A stretch of 64,000 bases of DNA from Bradyrhizobium glycinis (GTDB lineage Bacteria; Pseudomonadota; Alphaproteobacteria; Rhizobiales; Xanthobacteraceae). The position numbers were made by a program, and so were the translations under genes. This document shows, piece by piece, positions 46,664 through 54,768 of the stretch. The notes under the pieces were generated by a model. That model saw only the letters and a list, made by a program, of their open reading frames with translations, made no database searches and was not told the origin of the DNA. The DNA lies in NCBI RefSeq assembly GCF_016031655.1, contig NZ_JACCHQ010000005.1, forward strand, positions 186,001 through 250,000, read 5' to 3'. Numbering within the stretch: position 1 is the first letter of the stretch; each line of letters opens with the position of its first letter.

Positions 46664-47266
46664 CTACAGCTGCGTCTTGTAGAGCTCTTCCACGGCCTCT
46701 TGGCTCGCTGGTTCGCCGAGGCCGGTCTGCTCGTGAATGACCGTGACGATGCTCGGCATCACCGAGCGCTGCATCTTGTCCGCTGACCACAGCTTCGAGC
46801 GCATCAGCGCCTTGCCGCAGTGGAAGTAGACTTCGCTGACGGCGACGTTCAGCACCGCGCGCGGCGGCTTGCCGAATTCGACCATCGAGGCGAGCAGATC
46901 CGGATCGGCCGACAGCGTGCCGCGTCCGCCGACGCGCAGCGTCTCGTCGATCCCCGGTACGAAAAACAACAGATGCACGAAGCCTGAGCCCTCGACGACG
47001 TTGCGAAAACTGTCGATCCGGTTGTTGCCGGAGCGATCGGGCATTAACAGCTGGTTGGGACCGGCAACGTGGACGAAGCCGATGCTGCCGCCGCGGGGCG
47101 AAGCGTCGACGCTGCCGTCCGCTCCCGATGTCGCGAGCACGCAGAACGGCGACATCTCGATGAATTTCTTGGCATGCGCATCGATCGCGGGCCGCGCTTT
47201 CGCGATCACGCGCGGGCTCGGCTTGGCATAGATGGTGGCGAGGTCTTCGGCGCTAAGATCGGTCAA
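46664..47266 (-). CDS. Pyridoxamine 5'-phosphate oxidase (PPOX) family flavoprotein
   Basis: A 200-residue split-barrel protein, paralogue of the gene at 3327-3974. The FMN-site blocks are DASPRGGSIGFV, MPDRSGNNRIDSF and VPGIDETLRVGG. The CGKALMRSKLW segment near residue 155 matches the CPKCMIRSGLW of the paralogue. The substrate is unknown. Unlike the paralogue, it is not flanked by inverted repeats. Confidence 0.85.
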   Translation of the reverse strand: MTDLSAEDLATIYAKPSPRVIAKARPAIDAHAKKFIEMSPFCVLATSGADGSVDASPRGGSIGFVHVAGPNQLLMPDRSGNNRIDSFRNVVEGSGFVHLLFFVPGIDETLRVGGRGTLSADPDLLASMVEFGKPPRAVLNVAVSEVYFHCGKALMRSKLWSADKMQRSVMPSIVTVIHEQTGLGEPASQEAVEELYKTQL

Positions 47267-47342
47267 CGGCGTGCCTCCGCTTCAGCTTGGCTTCACGCTA
47301 CCCGATCGGGCCGCCGCCAGCCAATAGAATTATCAAGAGGCG

Positions 47343-47696
47343 CTACACTGCATCCGCCGGCACGAAGCAGCTGATGATGATGGCGCCGCGGTGGTGGACG
47401 TACCACACCACGGCCTGGCCGATCGGATTGCCCTGGTCGCGGATGATGGCGCGTTCGGGCACCTCCATCCATTGTCCCTCGATCGGCACCCAATAGGCCC
47501 CATTGCGCACGTCGTATTCGGTGCGATGGCCGTCGGAGATGTCGCAGCAGGGCACGCCGTTCGGCGCGATCACGCTCTTGAACCAGGCGCGGATGTCGGG
47601 CGGGACGTGATCATATTGCCCATTGTCGAATGCGAAAGCGGCGCTCGTCAGCGCCGTCATCGCAATTAGCCAAACGCACAGTGCCAGCCTGTGCAT
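47343..47696 (-). CDS. Small exported protein with conserved CC and Trp residues
   Basis: A 117-residue protein with GAGGAGGA upstream of ATG 47696. The signal peptide ends near SAAFA (about residue 21). The mature part has NGVPCCDISDGHRTEYDVR, then WVPIEGQWMEVPERAI, and a C-terminal cysteine in IISCFVPADA. This pattern recurs in small rhizobial periplasmic proteins. No function is known to me. Confidence 0.7.
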   Translation of the reverse strand: MHRLALCVWLIAMTALTSAAFAFDNGQYDHVPPDIRAWFKSVIAPNGVPCCDISDGHRTEYDVRNGAYWVPIEGQWMEVPERAIIRDQGNPIGQAVVWYVHHRGAIIISCFVPADAV

Positions 47697-48019
47697 GCGA
47701 TCCTCCTCGTAGCGTATGGTGCCATTGGCGCGCGATTGTCTTGCGCGTCGATTCGCAATCGTTGGCGCGATTAAGCCCGAGCTGTCAGCGCAATGCATGC
47801 TCAAATAATATGCGGCCGGCCGCTTCGCATATGATGCGCTGCGATATCAATGCACGCGCTTGGCGTTCCTGTTTCCGTTACGCGGTTTCGGATCTGCTGG
47901 CTGCAGGACCTTCCACATCGAGTCCATTCAGGGTTGTCGCCGGCTTAACAGCGGTGCGGGGAAGGATGTAGGATTTCGCCTCCGCCAACCGTCCTAGAGG
48001 AAACACCCGGAGAGACTGC
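47697..48019. other. Intergenic stretch, no supported gene
   Basis: About 320 bases between the small exported protein and the DUF2277 gene. Short frames have no ribosome site or codon bias. I see no clear palindrome except GCGGCCGGCCGC at 47813-47824. Confidence 0.5.
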
Positions 48020-48289
48020 ATGTGCCGCAACATCAAGACGCTGTTCAACTTCGAGCCGCCGGCGACGGAGGATGAGATCCATGCCGGCGCGCTGCAATTC
48101 GTGCGAAAGCTGTCGGGTTTCAACAAGCCGTCGCAGGCTAACGAGGCGGCGTTCGAGCGTGCGGTGGCTGAGGTCTCCGAGGCCGCGCGAAAGCTCCTGA
48201 CCTCGCTGCAGACGAACGCGCCGGCGCGCGACCGCGAGGTTGAGGCGGAAAAGGCGAAAGAGCGTTCGCGGCTGCGCTTCGGTACGTGA
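48020..48289 (+). CDS. DUF2277 family protein
   Basis: An 89-residue soluble protein starting MCRNIKTLFNFEPPATEDEI, which is diagnostic of DUF2277. The middle FVRKLSGFNKPSQANEAAF follows the family, and the end is basic. The family is widespread and its function unknown. A ribosome site CCCGGAGAG lies before the ATG. Confidence 0.9.
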   Translation: MCRNIKTLFNFEPPATEDEIHAGALQFVRKLSGFNKPSQANEAAFERAVAEVSEAARKLLTSLQTNAPARDREVEAEKAKERSRLRFGT

Positions 48290-48382
48290 GCTCAGGCAGC
48301 GTGCTCCGTGATCTGGCTCACGGTATCTGCTGTCTCGCCTTGCGATGGTGGCGGCCGGGGTTTTGATCGCCCGGAGCACGAC

Positions 48383-48598
48383 ATGAGCCGCCCCCTTCTT
48401 CCCTTGAAAGCAGGTGCCATCGTTTTCACGCTGCTGTGGACCGCGTGGATGATGTGGTGGAGCGGATCGTTCTCCAGCGCGAATGTGATCATCCTCGCCC
48501 TGTGCGGCGCGGCGGTCGGCTATCTCTGGTATCGCGCCATGCGCTGGCAATTCGAGCGCATGGGCATGCTGCAGCGGCGCGAGGATCGGCCCGACTAG
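48383..48598 (+). CDS. Small membrane protein, 71 residues
   Basis: Two hydrophobic segments (about residues 8-28 and 33-52) with a Trp-rich end to the first (LLWTAWMMWWSG). The C-terminus is basic. The ATG at 48383 is preceded by CCCGGAG. No family is recognised. Confidence 0.6.
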   Translation: MSRPLLPLKAGAIVFTLLWTAWMMWWSGSFSSANVIILALCGAAVGYLWYRAMRWQFERMGMLQRREDRPD

Positions 48599-48607
48599 AC
48601 TCGTCGG

Positions 48608-49126
48608 CTAATCCTTGCCTTGCTTCTTCTTTTTCTTTTTCTTTTTCTTCTTGTGATCATCGCCGTCATCGCTCTCGTGGTCGACGATTGCCTCGTCGGT
48701 CTCCTGGACGGCGGCTTCGAGCGCTTCGCGCTCAGCGGCTTCGCGCTCGCGCTGGCGACGGCGTTCGTCCCAGGCGTCGAAGAGCTGGTCGAGCCACGGC
48801 AGCACCTGCTCGATCGACGGCAATTGGCCAGGCGGACCCGGCTCGCCGCGCGGGCCTTGCGGCCCTGCCGGCCCCTGGGGTCCGGCAGGTCCCGGCGCGC
48901 CGGCTAGCCCACGCGGACCGGTTTCGCCCTGCTTGCCTTGCGGACCGGGTTTGCCGGGCGGTCCAGCCTTTCCGACCGGGCCCGGCTTGCCCTGCGGCCC
49001 CGGCTTGCCGCGTGCGCCATCGGGGCCGCGCCGGCCCGGATGACCTTGTGGCCCCGGCCGTCCCGGCTCGCCTTGCCGTCCACGGGGACCCTGAGGCCCC
49101 GGCCGTCGTCCCTGGTCGTCTGCCAC
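48608..49126 (-). CDS. Collagen-like protein with poly-lysine C-terminus
   Basis: A 172-residue protein. From about residue 10 there are roughly 31 uninterrupted Gly-X-Y triplets (GPQ, GPR, GKP, GPP types), enough to form a triple helix. A helical segment follows ([18 protein letters not shown], then [14 protein letters not shown]). An acidic stretch (DHESDDGDD) precedes ten lysines in a row and the end QGKD. There is no signal peptide, so a cytosolic or non-classical surface role is open. Bacterial collagen-like proteins usually act at surfaces. The poly-Lys tail could bind DNA or polyphosphate. Confidence 0.85.
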   Translation of the reverse strand: MADDQGRRPGPQGPRGRQGEPGRPGPQGHPGRRGPDGARGKPGPQGKPGPVGKAGPPGKPGPQGKQGETGPRGLAGAPGPAGPQGPAGPQGPRGEPGPPGQLPSIEQVLPWLDQLFDAWDERRRQREREAAEREALEAAVQETDEAIVDHESDDGDDHKKKKKKKKKKQGKD

Positions 49127-49283
49127 GCCACCGCTCCTTTCACCTGGAGCAAGCTACTTAGCGGCGTTTGACGACAGCAGCAATTCTGCCCGCGCATCGT
49201 GCCGGGCTTGATCAACATCAATCGGCGCGTGAGCGGCCGTGTCATCGATCGCGCGCGGCCATAGTCCTTGCGAGGAGCGAGCG

Positions 49284-49526
49284 ATGCGCGCAGCGTGGAC
49301 GATCTTCTGCCTGTTCGCCGTCATTCTCGTCGCCTCGCTCGGCCTCGATCACCTGCTGGTGCCCGACGTCGTTCCGGTCGCATTCGCCGAGGAGCCGCAA
49401 CCGTCATGGGCCGTCATGACGGCCTTCTTCCTCCGTGCGATCGAGCTGATTGCCGGCTCGGTCGCGACGATCGCGCTTGCGGTCATCGTCGGCGGACTGA
49501 TCCAGCGGCGTGTCTTCGCGCGCTAG
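49284..49526 (+). CDS. Small membrane protein, 80 residues
   Basis: Two membrane segments (about residues 4-22 and 50-72), the first possibly an uncleaved signal anchor. GCGAGGAGCGAGCG precedes ATG 49284. Its stop overlaps by four bases that of the convergent Fis-type gene. No family is recognised. Confidence 0.6.
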   Translation: MRAAWTIFCLFAVILVASLGLDHLLVPDVVPVAFAEEPQPSWAVMTAFFLRAIELIAGSVATIALAVIVGGLIQRRVFAR

Positions 49527-49771
49527 TCCTGACAGGCAGGCACCTCGATGCCGGAGGCGGCATAGAGCCTGATCTTGTTGCGCAGCGTGCGCACCGAAAG
49601 GCCGAGCACGCGCGAGGCGCGCGTGCGGTTGCCGTCGCAGCGCGCCAGCGTCTGGAGCACGAGCTCACGCTCGACCTCGTCGACGGTGGCACCTATGAGA
49701 AGCGGAACGATCTGGTTTGGAGCAAGAAATTGTGCGGCCGGTTCGGACGCAGCCACGTGAACAGTGGTCAT
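49523..49771 (-). CDS. Stand-alone Fis-type helix-turn-helix protein
   Basis: An 82-residue protein. The C-terminal part VERELVLQTLARCDGNRTRASRVLGLSVRTLRNKIR (read in order) is a Fis/NtrC-type DNA-binding domain with the TRASRVLG and RTLRNKI recognition helix. The receiver and AAA sigma54 domains of NtrC-class proteins are absent. An N-terminal 30 residues of unknown fold precede it. It may compete with, or be an independent version of, an NtrC-class regulator. It is convergent with a small membrane gene. Confidence 0.75.
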   Translation of the reverse strand: MTTVHVAASEPAAQFLAPNQIVPLLIGATVDEVERELVLQTLARCDGNRTRASRVLGLSVRTLRNKIRLYAASGIEVPACQD

Positions 49772-49951
49772 CGATACACTCCCCGATCAACGCCCGCTTC
49801 CCTCGTCGGAAGCGGATCGAGAACAAACGACCCCCAAGCCGTGAATCTACGGTGGTCCGGTTTGGTTAATGAAGGGTTAACTGGGGCGTGCTGCACCAGA
49901 TTGATCTTGAGAATGCCCAGATGCCGCCGCGATTGGCGGGAGCCTCGCGCC

Positions 49952-50719
49952 TCACACCGTGCGATAGCCGCCGTCCACCATCACGATGGTTCCGGTGACA
50001 TAGGCCGACAGATCGGAGGCGAGGAACACCGCGGGGCCGACGATGTCCTCGGGCTTGCCGGTGCGCGCCAGCGGCGTGTGATCGATGAAGGCCTGCACCA
50101 GCGCCGGATTGGTCGCGCGCACATTGGCGTTGAGGTTGGTCTCGATGAAGCCGGGGCCGATCGCGTTGACGCGCACGCCTTCCTTGCCGAGCTCGACCGC
50201 GAGCGCCTTGGTGAAGCCGAGCACGCCGTGCTTCGAGGTGGTGTAGGCCGCCGAGCTCGGCGTGCGCAGATGCACGAAGGACTGGATCGAGCCGATATTG
50301 ACGATGCGGCCTTTGCTCGCGCGCAAGGGCGCGAGGAACGCCTGCGTCACGTTGAAGACGCCGGTGAGGTTGAGCGAGATGATGTCGTTCCAGTCCTTCG
50401 CCACCGTCTCGGTCTCCGCGGTGAAGGCGTTTCGGCGGGTGATGCCGGCATTGTTGACCAGGATCGAGACCTGCCCGATCTTGTCCGCGACCTGCCTGGC
50501 GAGCGCGAAGCAATCCTCGCGCCTGACAACGTCGAGCGCAAAGCTCTCGGCCTTGCCGCCCGCTGTCCGGATCTCCTGCGCCGCCTCCGCCACCATCTCG
50601 GCGTTGACGTCGAGCAGCACGACTTGCGCGCCCTCGCGCGCATAGCCGGCGGCGATCGCCCGGCCGATTCCGGAACCGGCGCCGGTGATGACGGCGATGT
50701 GGTTTGCGAGCAGCGCCAT
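49952..50719 (-). CDS. SDR-family NAD(P)-dependent oxidoreductase
   Basis: A 255-residue classical short-chain dehydrogenase. TGAGSGIG is at residues 12-19, NNAG at 89-92, and the catalytic Ser144 and Tyr159-x-x-x-Lys163 are intact. The C-terminus is VMVDGGYRTV. Substrates could be 3-oxoacyl-ACP, gluconate-type sugars or alcohols, with no operon partner to decide. It is transcribed alone. Confidence 0.9.
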   Translation of the reverse strand: MALLANHIAVITGAGSGIGRAIAAGYAREGAQVVLLDVNAEMVAEAAQEIRTAGGKAESFALDVVRREDCFALARQVADKIGQVSILVNNAGITRRNAFTAETETVAKDWNDIISLNLTGVFNVTQAFLAPLRASKGRIVNIGSIQSFVHLRTPSSAAYTTSKHGVLGFTKALAVELGKEGVRVNAIGPGFIETNLNANVRATNPALVQAFIDHTPLARTGKPEDIVGPAVFLASDLSAYVTGTIVMVDGGYRTV

Positions 50720-50830
50720 GGCAGTTTCCTCCCGTTTTCGTTTCGAAGTTTCACGAAACGCTAACGCGAAATTAAGGGGTCGGAAACGGCGGCCTTGGCA
50801 TACTGATCCTGATTGCTAAACGTTGCGCGC

Positions 50831-51316
50831 ATGATGGAACGGCTCGAAACCTGGAAACTCGCTCTGGAGCGCCTGCGGTCGGCACAATCGCCGGATTGGG
50901 CCGAGGCCGGCCGGCTGGTGGCCGAGATCGCGCGGATGAGCAGCGACGTCACACTGCGCCAGGCCGCCGAGCAGGCCCTGCCGGTGCTGCGCCAGGCCGT
51001 CGACAATGACGATCACAGCGTGACGCTGGCGGCCCAGCGCCGTCTCGGCGTGGTGCTCGAGGTCGTGCACGATCTGACCGCGCCGCGCTTCGGCCGCCGC
51101 AACGCCGCGCCGAAGCAGCTCTCCAGCGAGGACCGGGCCCGCAAGATGCTCGGCCTGCCGCTCGCGGTGCAGCTCACCTGCGAAGACATCAACCAGGCCT
51201 ATCGCCGCGCCGCCAAGGGCCTGCATCCCGACCAGGGCGGCAGCGCCGAAGCCTTCATCGACCTCGCCGCCGCGCGCGACATCCTGATCCATCCCGGCGC
51301 GCACAAGGACGCGTGA
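50831..51316 (+). CDS. J-domain protein with C-terminal DnaJ-like motif
   Basis: About 161 residues from ATG 50831. The first 90 residues are helical with a leucine-rich pattern. The last 55 contain a J-domain helix II-III region with KGLHPDQGG, the HPD motif needed to stimulate a DnaK partner, preceded by INQAYRRAAK. The rest of a full-length DnaJ (Gly/Phe, zinc and C-terminal domains) is missing. Such short J-proteins adapt Hsp70 to a specific client. No client gene is adjacent. Confidence 0.8.
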   Translation: MMERLETWKLALERLRSAQSPDWAEAGRLVAEIARMSSDVTLRQAAEQALPVLRQAVDNDDHSVTLAAQRRLGVVLEVVHDLTAPRFGRRNAAPKQLSSEDRARKMLGLPLAVQLTCEDINQAYRRAAKGLHPDQGGSAEAFIDLAAARDILIHPGAHKDA

Positions 51317-51345
51317 GCGCGCCACGGCGCGCGTTCACGCAGCAC

Positions 51346-51382
51346 AAAAAAACCGGGCAAGGACGCTGGCGTCCTTGCCCGG
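51346..51382 (-). terminator. Terminator of the minus-strand gene at 51406-51657
   Basis: CCGGGCAAGGACG and CGTCCTTGCCCGG form a near-perfect 13-base stem around a GC core, and on the minus strand it is followed by seven T. The stem is also usable by the + strand gene ending at 51316, but without a T-run there. Confidence 0.85.
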
Positions 51383-51405
51383 CTCTTCGTCCGCCGATCG
51401 AATTG

Positions 51406-51657
51406 TTACCAGGTGCAGCTACCGCTCTTGAGCGCGGCATCCTTCATCGCGAGTGCGTCGAGGAAGGTCGGCACGCTGGCGCTGGCGCGGTGATAGCCGG
51501 CCGGCCACGGCGTGGTCGGGATGCTCTCGTCCCAGATCTGGCAGAAGCCGGTGTCCTGCCAGCGGATCAGATGATAGCTGGCTTCGGCCGGGCTCGCGGC
51601 GACGAACGCGGTGACGGCAAGACCGGCGGCAGCGCACAGCATGGAAATACGACGCAT
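51406..51657 (-). CDS. Small exported protein with WxDTGxCQxW motif
   Basis: An 83-residue protein with signal peptide (about residues 1-26). The mature part begins YHLIRWQDTGFCQIWDE, then two more Trp/Pro blocks and a C-terminal SGSCTW. A tandem paralogue is at 51897-52157 with YYVIRWDNTGICQVWNE. The spacing of cysteine and tryptophan is conserved, so a disulfide is likely. No named family is known to me. Confidence 0.75.
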   Translation of the reverse strand: MRRISMLCAAAGLAVTAFVAASPAEASYHLIRWQDTGFCQIWDESIPTTPWPAGYHRASASVPTFLDALAMKDAALKSGSCTW

Positions 51658-51843
51658 GATCAGCTCCTCAAATGAATGATGTGATGCGCCTCCCGACAAT
51701 GACGGGGAGGGGTGGTGCGGGACGCGCTTGGCATGCGCCCCGGACAAGATGTGAGTAGTTCCACCCGCCGCCGAGGTTCAAAAAATGTGCGCGGGGACAT
51801 GCGCGATTTCGGCCGGGAAACGCTTCAGGTCAGCGCAAAGCAA

Positions 51844-51873
51844 AAGGGCGGATCGCCCGCGCGATCCGCCCTT
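51844..51873 (-). terminator. Terminator of the minus-strand gene at 51897-52157
   Basis: AAGGGCGGATCG and CGATCCGCCCTT form a 12-base stem around a six-base loop, followed by a short T-run on the minus strand. It lies just after the stop codon of the small exported protein. Confidence 0.8.
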
Positions 51874-51896
51874 CAAACGCTGCTCTCGCGTCCGGC

Positions 51897-52157
51897 TCAG
51901 AGGGTGCACTTCCGCTCGGCGCGCATCTTGATCTGCAGGTCGGAGGCCTGCTGGAAGGTCGGGAGCGGCTTGCTGACGACCTTGTAGGTCGAGACACCGA
52001 ACTGGAACGGCTTATACTGCAGGTCCTCGTTCCAGACCTGGCAGATGCCGGTGTTGTCCCAGCGGATCACGTAATAGCCGACCTTCGCGGAGGCGGGCAC
52101 GGCGAACACGGAAGAGGCGATGCCGGCAACGGCACAGAGCGCGAGAAGGCGACGCAT
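51897..52157 (-). CDS. Small exported protein, paralogue of 51406-51657
   Basis: An 86-residue protein. The signal peptide ends near PASA (about residue 24), then VGYYVIRWDNTGICQVWNE, a QFGVSTYKVVSKPLPTF stretch and a C-terminal RKCTL. It shares the core motif with the neighbour at about 50 percent but differs elsewhere. Both genes have their own terminator, so they are separate transcription units after duplication. Confidence 0.75.
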   Translation of the reverse strand: MRRLLALCAVAGIASSVFAVPASAKVGYYVIRWDNTGICQVWNEDLQYKPFQFGVSTYKVVSKPLPTFQQASDLQIKMRAERKCTL

Positions 52158-52336
52158 GAAGTATCTCCTTGTGGGACATGGGACCGAAAAAATTCGTGCG
52201 GTAAAAGCAGGTCCTTTGCAAGCCGGTGAGCCGCCATTCACGGACATGTCAGCCGTGCTCCAAGCATTTCCTTGGGCTGCGTGCCCGATGGGCCACACGC
52301 AGCTTGCTTGGCTCGCACTTGGTGCTTCCTTGGCGC

Positions 52337-52720
52337 TTACTTGGCCAGCGAAGCGACCGCCTCGATCTCGATCAGCATCTTCGGATCGGGCAGCGCCTGC
52401 ACCACGCACGTGGTGCGCGCCGGGTAAGGCGGCGGGCCGAAGGCGCCGGCATAGAGCGCGTTCATGGCGGCGACGTCCGAGGCGCGGGTCAGGAGCACGT
52501 TGACCTTGACGAGATCGTGCATGCCGGCGCCGGCCTCGCCCAGCACGCGCTTGATGTTGACGACGACATTGGCGAACTGCGCCTCGAAGCCCTCGGGCAG
52601 CGCGCCGCCCGCATCGAAGCCGGGAATGCCGGAGACGAACAGGAGGTCACCGATGCGCGTCGCAAAGGACAGCGGCGGCGCCTTGACGTGCGGCGGGGGC
52701 GCGAAATGCTGGATCGGCAT
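52337..52720 (-). CDS. RidA-family protein
   Basis: A 127-residue protein with the RidA/YjgF fold: GDLLFVSGIPG, then VVVNIKRVLGEAGAGMHDLVKVNVLLT, then PARTTCVVQALPDPKMLIEIEAVA containing the catalytic Arg. Such enzymes hydrolyse reactive enamine/imine intermediates made by PLP enzymes. It is monocistronic. The ATG at 52720 is preceded by GAGGTGACCCC. Confidence 0.9.
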   Translation of the reverse strand: MPIQHFAPPPHVKAPPLSFATRIGDLLFVSGIPGFDAGGALPEGFEAQFANVVVNIKRVLGEAGAGMHDLVKVNVLLTRASDVAAMNALYAGAFGPPPYPARTTCVVQALPDPKMLIEIEAVASLAK

Positions 52721-53201
52721 GGGGTCACCTCGTGGACTATCGGGGAGGGGTGAGCGTAGCGGCCGCAGAGAGCCTCGCAAAACGAAAGTGCGAAAACAAC
52801 CCCATGCACAGTAGGCGCCGCACGCAAAACATTGACGTTTTTCAGAATTCGCTAAAGGCGAAGCCTCCGCTTGCTCCGTCGGGCAAAACAGGGGCAGAAT
52901 GGCATGCTGGCGACGGTGGTCTTCGCCTCTCCCCGCGTGCGGGGAGAGGCCGGAATTTGCGGAGCAAATTCCGGGTGAGGGGGAGTCTCCGCGAGTCCGA
53001 CTGCCAGCGCATGTGCGGAGGCGGCCCCTCACCCCAACCCTCTCCCCGTAAGAACGGGGCGAGGGAGCGCACCGTGCTTGCGGGGAATCCTGCCGCTTCG
53101 CCTCGAGCCCTCCACCCCATCATGTTGCCGCCCCGATCGATCAGGTAGATTCGCTCCGTCTGATTCGAATCCCCCCAACAGAACAGCCCCCGGAGACCCC
53201 C
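52721..53201. other. Intergenic region with repeats, no gene
   Basis: About 480 bases between the RidA gene and an exported protein gene. Most of it is interspersed repeat (52876-52890 and 52921-53075). A GGAGACCCCC ribosome site at the end belongs to the next gene. An ATTCGAATC word near 53162 is not a tRNA. Confidence 0.6.
52921..53075. repeat. Interspersed palindromic repeat (CTCTCCC family)
   Basis: CTCTCCCCGCGTGCGGGGAG forms one hairpin, GGAATTTGC / GCAAATTCC a second, and a third arm near 53035-53070 has CCCTCTCCCCG. Same family as 11620-11750 and 29854-29926. Confidence 0.75.
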
Positions 53202-53636
53202 ATGAAGCTCGCATCCACCCTCCGCGCCGCGTGCGTCGTCATTGCCGCCCTGGCTGGCCTCTCGACGACCGCGCGCGCCGACAGCGGCTTCGTGACGCTG
53301 ACGATCTACAAGGCGGGCTGGATCATCGGCGGCTCCGGCGGCTCGGGCGTGCTCAACTTCCGCGGCCGCACTTACGCCCTCTCCACCGGCGGCCTCGACT
53401 ACGGCCTCGTGTTCGGCGGCTCCAAGACCGTGCTCCGCGGCCGCGTCTCCAACATCAACCGCCCCTCCGACGTTGCCGGGGTCTATGGCGCCGCCGGCGC
53501 CGGCCTCGCCGTCGGATCCGGCGCCCGCGCCATCGTGCTGACCAACCAGAAGGGCGCGGTGCTGGAGCTGACCGGCACGCAGGTCGGCCTGATGGCGAAT
53601 GCGGATCTCAGCGGGCTTGCGATCACGATGCGGTAA
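53202..53636 (+). CDS. Exported protein of unknown function (beta-rich)
   Basis: A 144-residue protein with signal peptide (cleavage after ARA, about residue 26). The mature chain is rich in Gly and beta-branched residues: FVTLTIYKAGWIIGGSGGSG, then GLDYGLVFGGSKTVLRGRV. No cysteines are present. It is probably a secreted or outer-membrane beta protein of a family limited to rhizobia. The assignment is by composition only. Confidence 0.65.
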   Translation: MKLASTLRAACVVIAALAGLSTTARADSGFVTLTIYKAGWIIGGSGGSGVLNFRGRTYALSTGGLDYGLVFGGSKTVLRGRVSNINRPSDVAGVYGAAGAGLAVGSGARAIVLTNQKGAVLELTGTQVGLMANADLSGLAITMR

Positions 53637-53808
53637 GGTGGGCAAAGGCGCACAAGCGCCGTGTGCCCACCATTGGTATCGGCACAATCCGAACAGTTGG
53701 CGGGCACGCTTCCGCCTTCGCTCTTCGACTACGGCGGACAAGTCGCTGTGGCCACCCCTACAAACTACGAACGAAATGCCGCGGTGAACACCGCCAGTTG
53801 CGCCTCGA

Positions 53809-54198
53809 ATGAGCTATCTCAAGGGGAAATTTGAGCAGATGTTCGACAGTGATGTCGCGGGGTATGTATTTGTCGACGCATTGTCCAAGATGCTGCAAAC
53901 GAGCGCACTCAGTTCGAATATCTCGTTCGGAATAAACTCGGCCCAAAAGCAGTTCAATGTCATGTACGTTGACGCCGAGCTGACCTTCAGCAACGTTGAA
54001 ATAAGCAATTCCCTCGATCAGTTCTGCACTAACGGCAAAGACAAGGCGGTGACTCTCCGCCGTGAAATATTCTTCGTCAGCTACCCTCAGGAGTCCTATC
54101 TCATTCGAGCGGAGGCGCCAACCTGCGGCGGGAGGAGTGCCGCTTCCGATTGGATCACTCAATGGTTGAGCGGGCTTCGAATTTCAGTAAAGGCTTGA
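53809..54198 (+). CDS. Hypothetical protein, 129 residues, AT-richer than neighbours
   Basis: The frame encodes SSNISFGINSAQKQFNVMYVD and FSNVEISNSLDQFCTNGKD in order. Codon use is visibly less GC-rich than the surrounding genes, which suggests recent transfer. There is no clear ribosome site before the ATG and no recognisable domain. It lies at the left border of the glycosylase/toxin patch. Confidence 0.45.
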   Translation: MSYLKGKFEQMFDSDVAGYVFVDALSKMLQTSALSSNISFGINSAQKQFNVMYVDAELTFSNVEISNSLDQFCTNGKDKAVTLRREIFFVSYPQESYLIRAEAPTCGGRSAASDWITQWLSGLRISVKA

Positions 54199-54201
54199 TG
54201 A

Positions 54202-54747
54202 TCAAAAATCATGAGGTCGGTTGCGCTGCACTTCGTTTACGCACGAATTGATCCATGCCGCCAGCTCGCGCCACGGCTCGATCGTCCAATGTCCGGACGC
54301 CGCACCCGAGGGCGACGGCAGCACGAAGACCTCCGGCAGGCTTGCATCGCGCACCTGCCGCCCCAGCGCAATCGCAGCCGACGGCTTGCCGTAAAACAGG
54401 CTCGCCGCCTTCTTGCCCGTGAACGCAACCGTCCGCGGCCGGTACTTGTCCATCTTCGCCCTGAAGCCCGGCACGTCGATCGTCTCCGCCGCGATCTGGT
54501 GATCCATCCCGGCGCCGGTCTTGCAGAGATCAGTGAAGCCGATTCCGAGTTCGATCAACTCCGCGAACTCGCCCGGCTGATAGCGCCGCGGCGTGATCCC
54601 GGCCTCATGGATCGCGCGCCAGAAGCGGTTGCCGGGATGGGCGTAGTAGTGGCCGACTTCTGCCGAGCGCGCCGAGGCGGCGGTGCCGACGAAGACGAGG
54701 CGGAGGTCGGGACGGAGCTGGTCGGGGAGGCGGTGAGTTGCATCCAA
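54202..54747 (-). CDS. Mismatch-specific uracil-DNA glycosylase (Mug/UDG family)
   Basis: A 181-residue enzyme of the uracil-DNA glycosylase superfamily. The water-activating region reads VGTAASARSAEVGHYYAHPGN, where Mug proteins usually have GINPSARSA. The C-terminal loop LPSPSGAAS is the minor-groove intercalation motif, and KMDKYRPRTVAFTGKKA precedes it. The AA for NP change in the first motif may alter substrate range. The 5' half is duplicated at 55394-55612, beyond a toxin/antitoxin module. Confidence 0.85.
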   Translation of the reverse strand: MDATHRLPDQLRPDLRLVFVGTAASARSAEVGHYYAHPGNRFWRAIHEAGITPRRYQPGEFAELIELGIGFTDLCKTGAGMDHQIAAETIDVPGFRAKMDKYRPRTVAFTGKKAASLFYGKPSAAIALGRQVRDASLPEVFVLPSPSGAASGHWTIEPWRELAAWINSCVNEVQRNRPHDF

Positions 54748-54768
54748 GTCAATCGTCCGTAGCTACGA

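Noticed and set aside
53155-53175. A tRNA T-arm-like word (GATTCGAATC)
   Set aside because: No acceptor, D or anticodon arm can be drawn around it.
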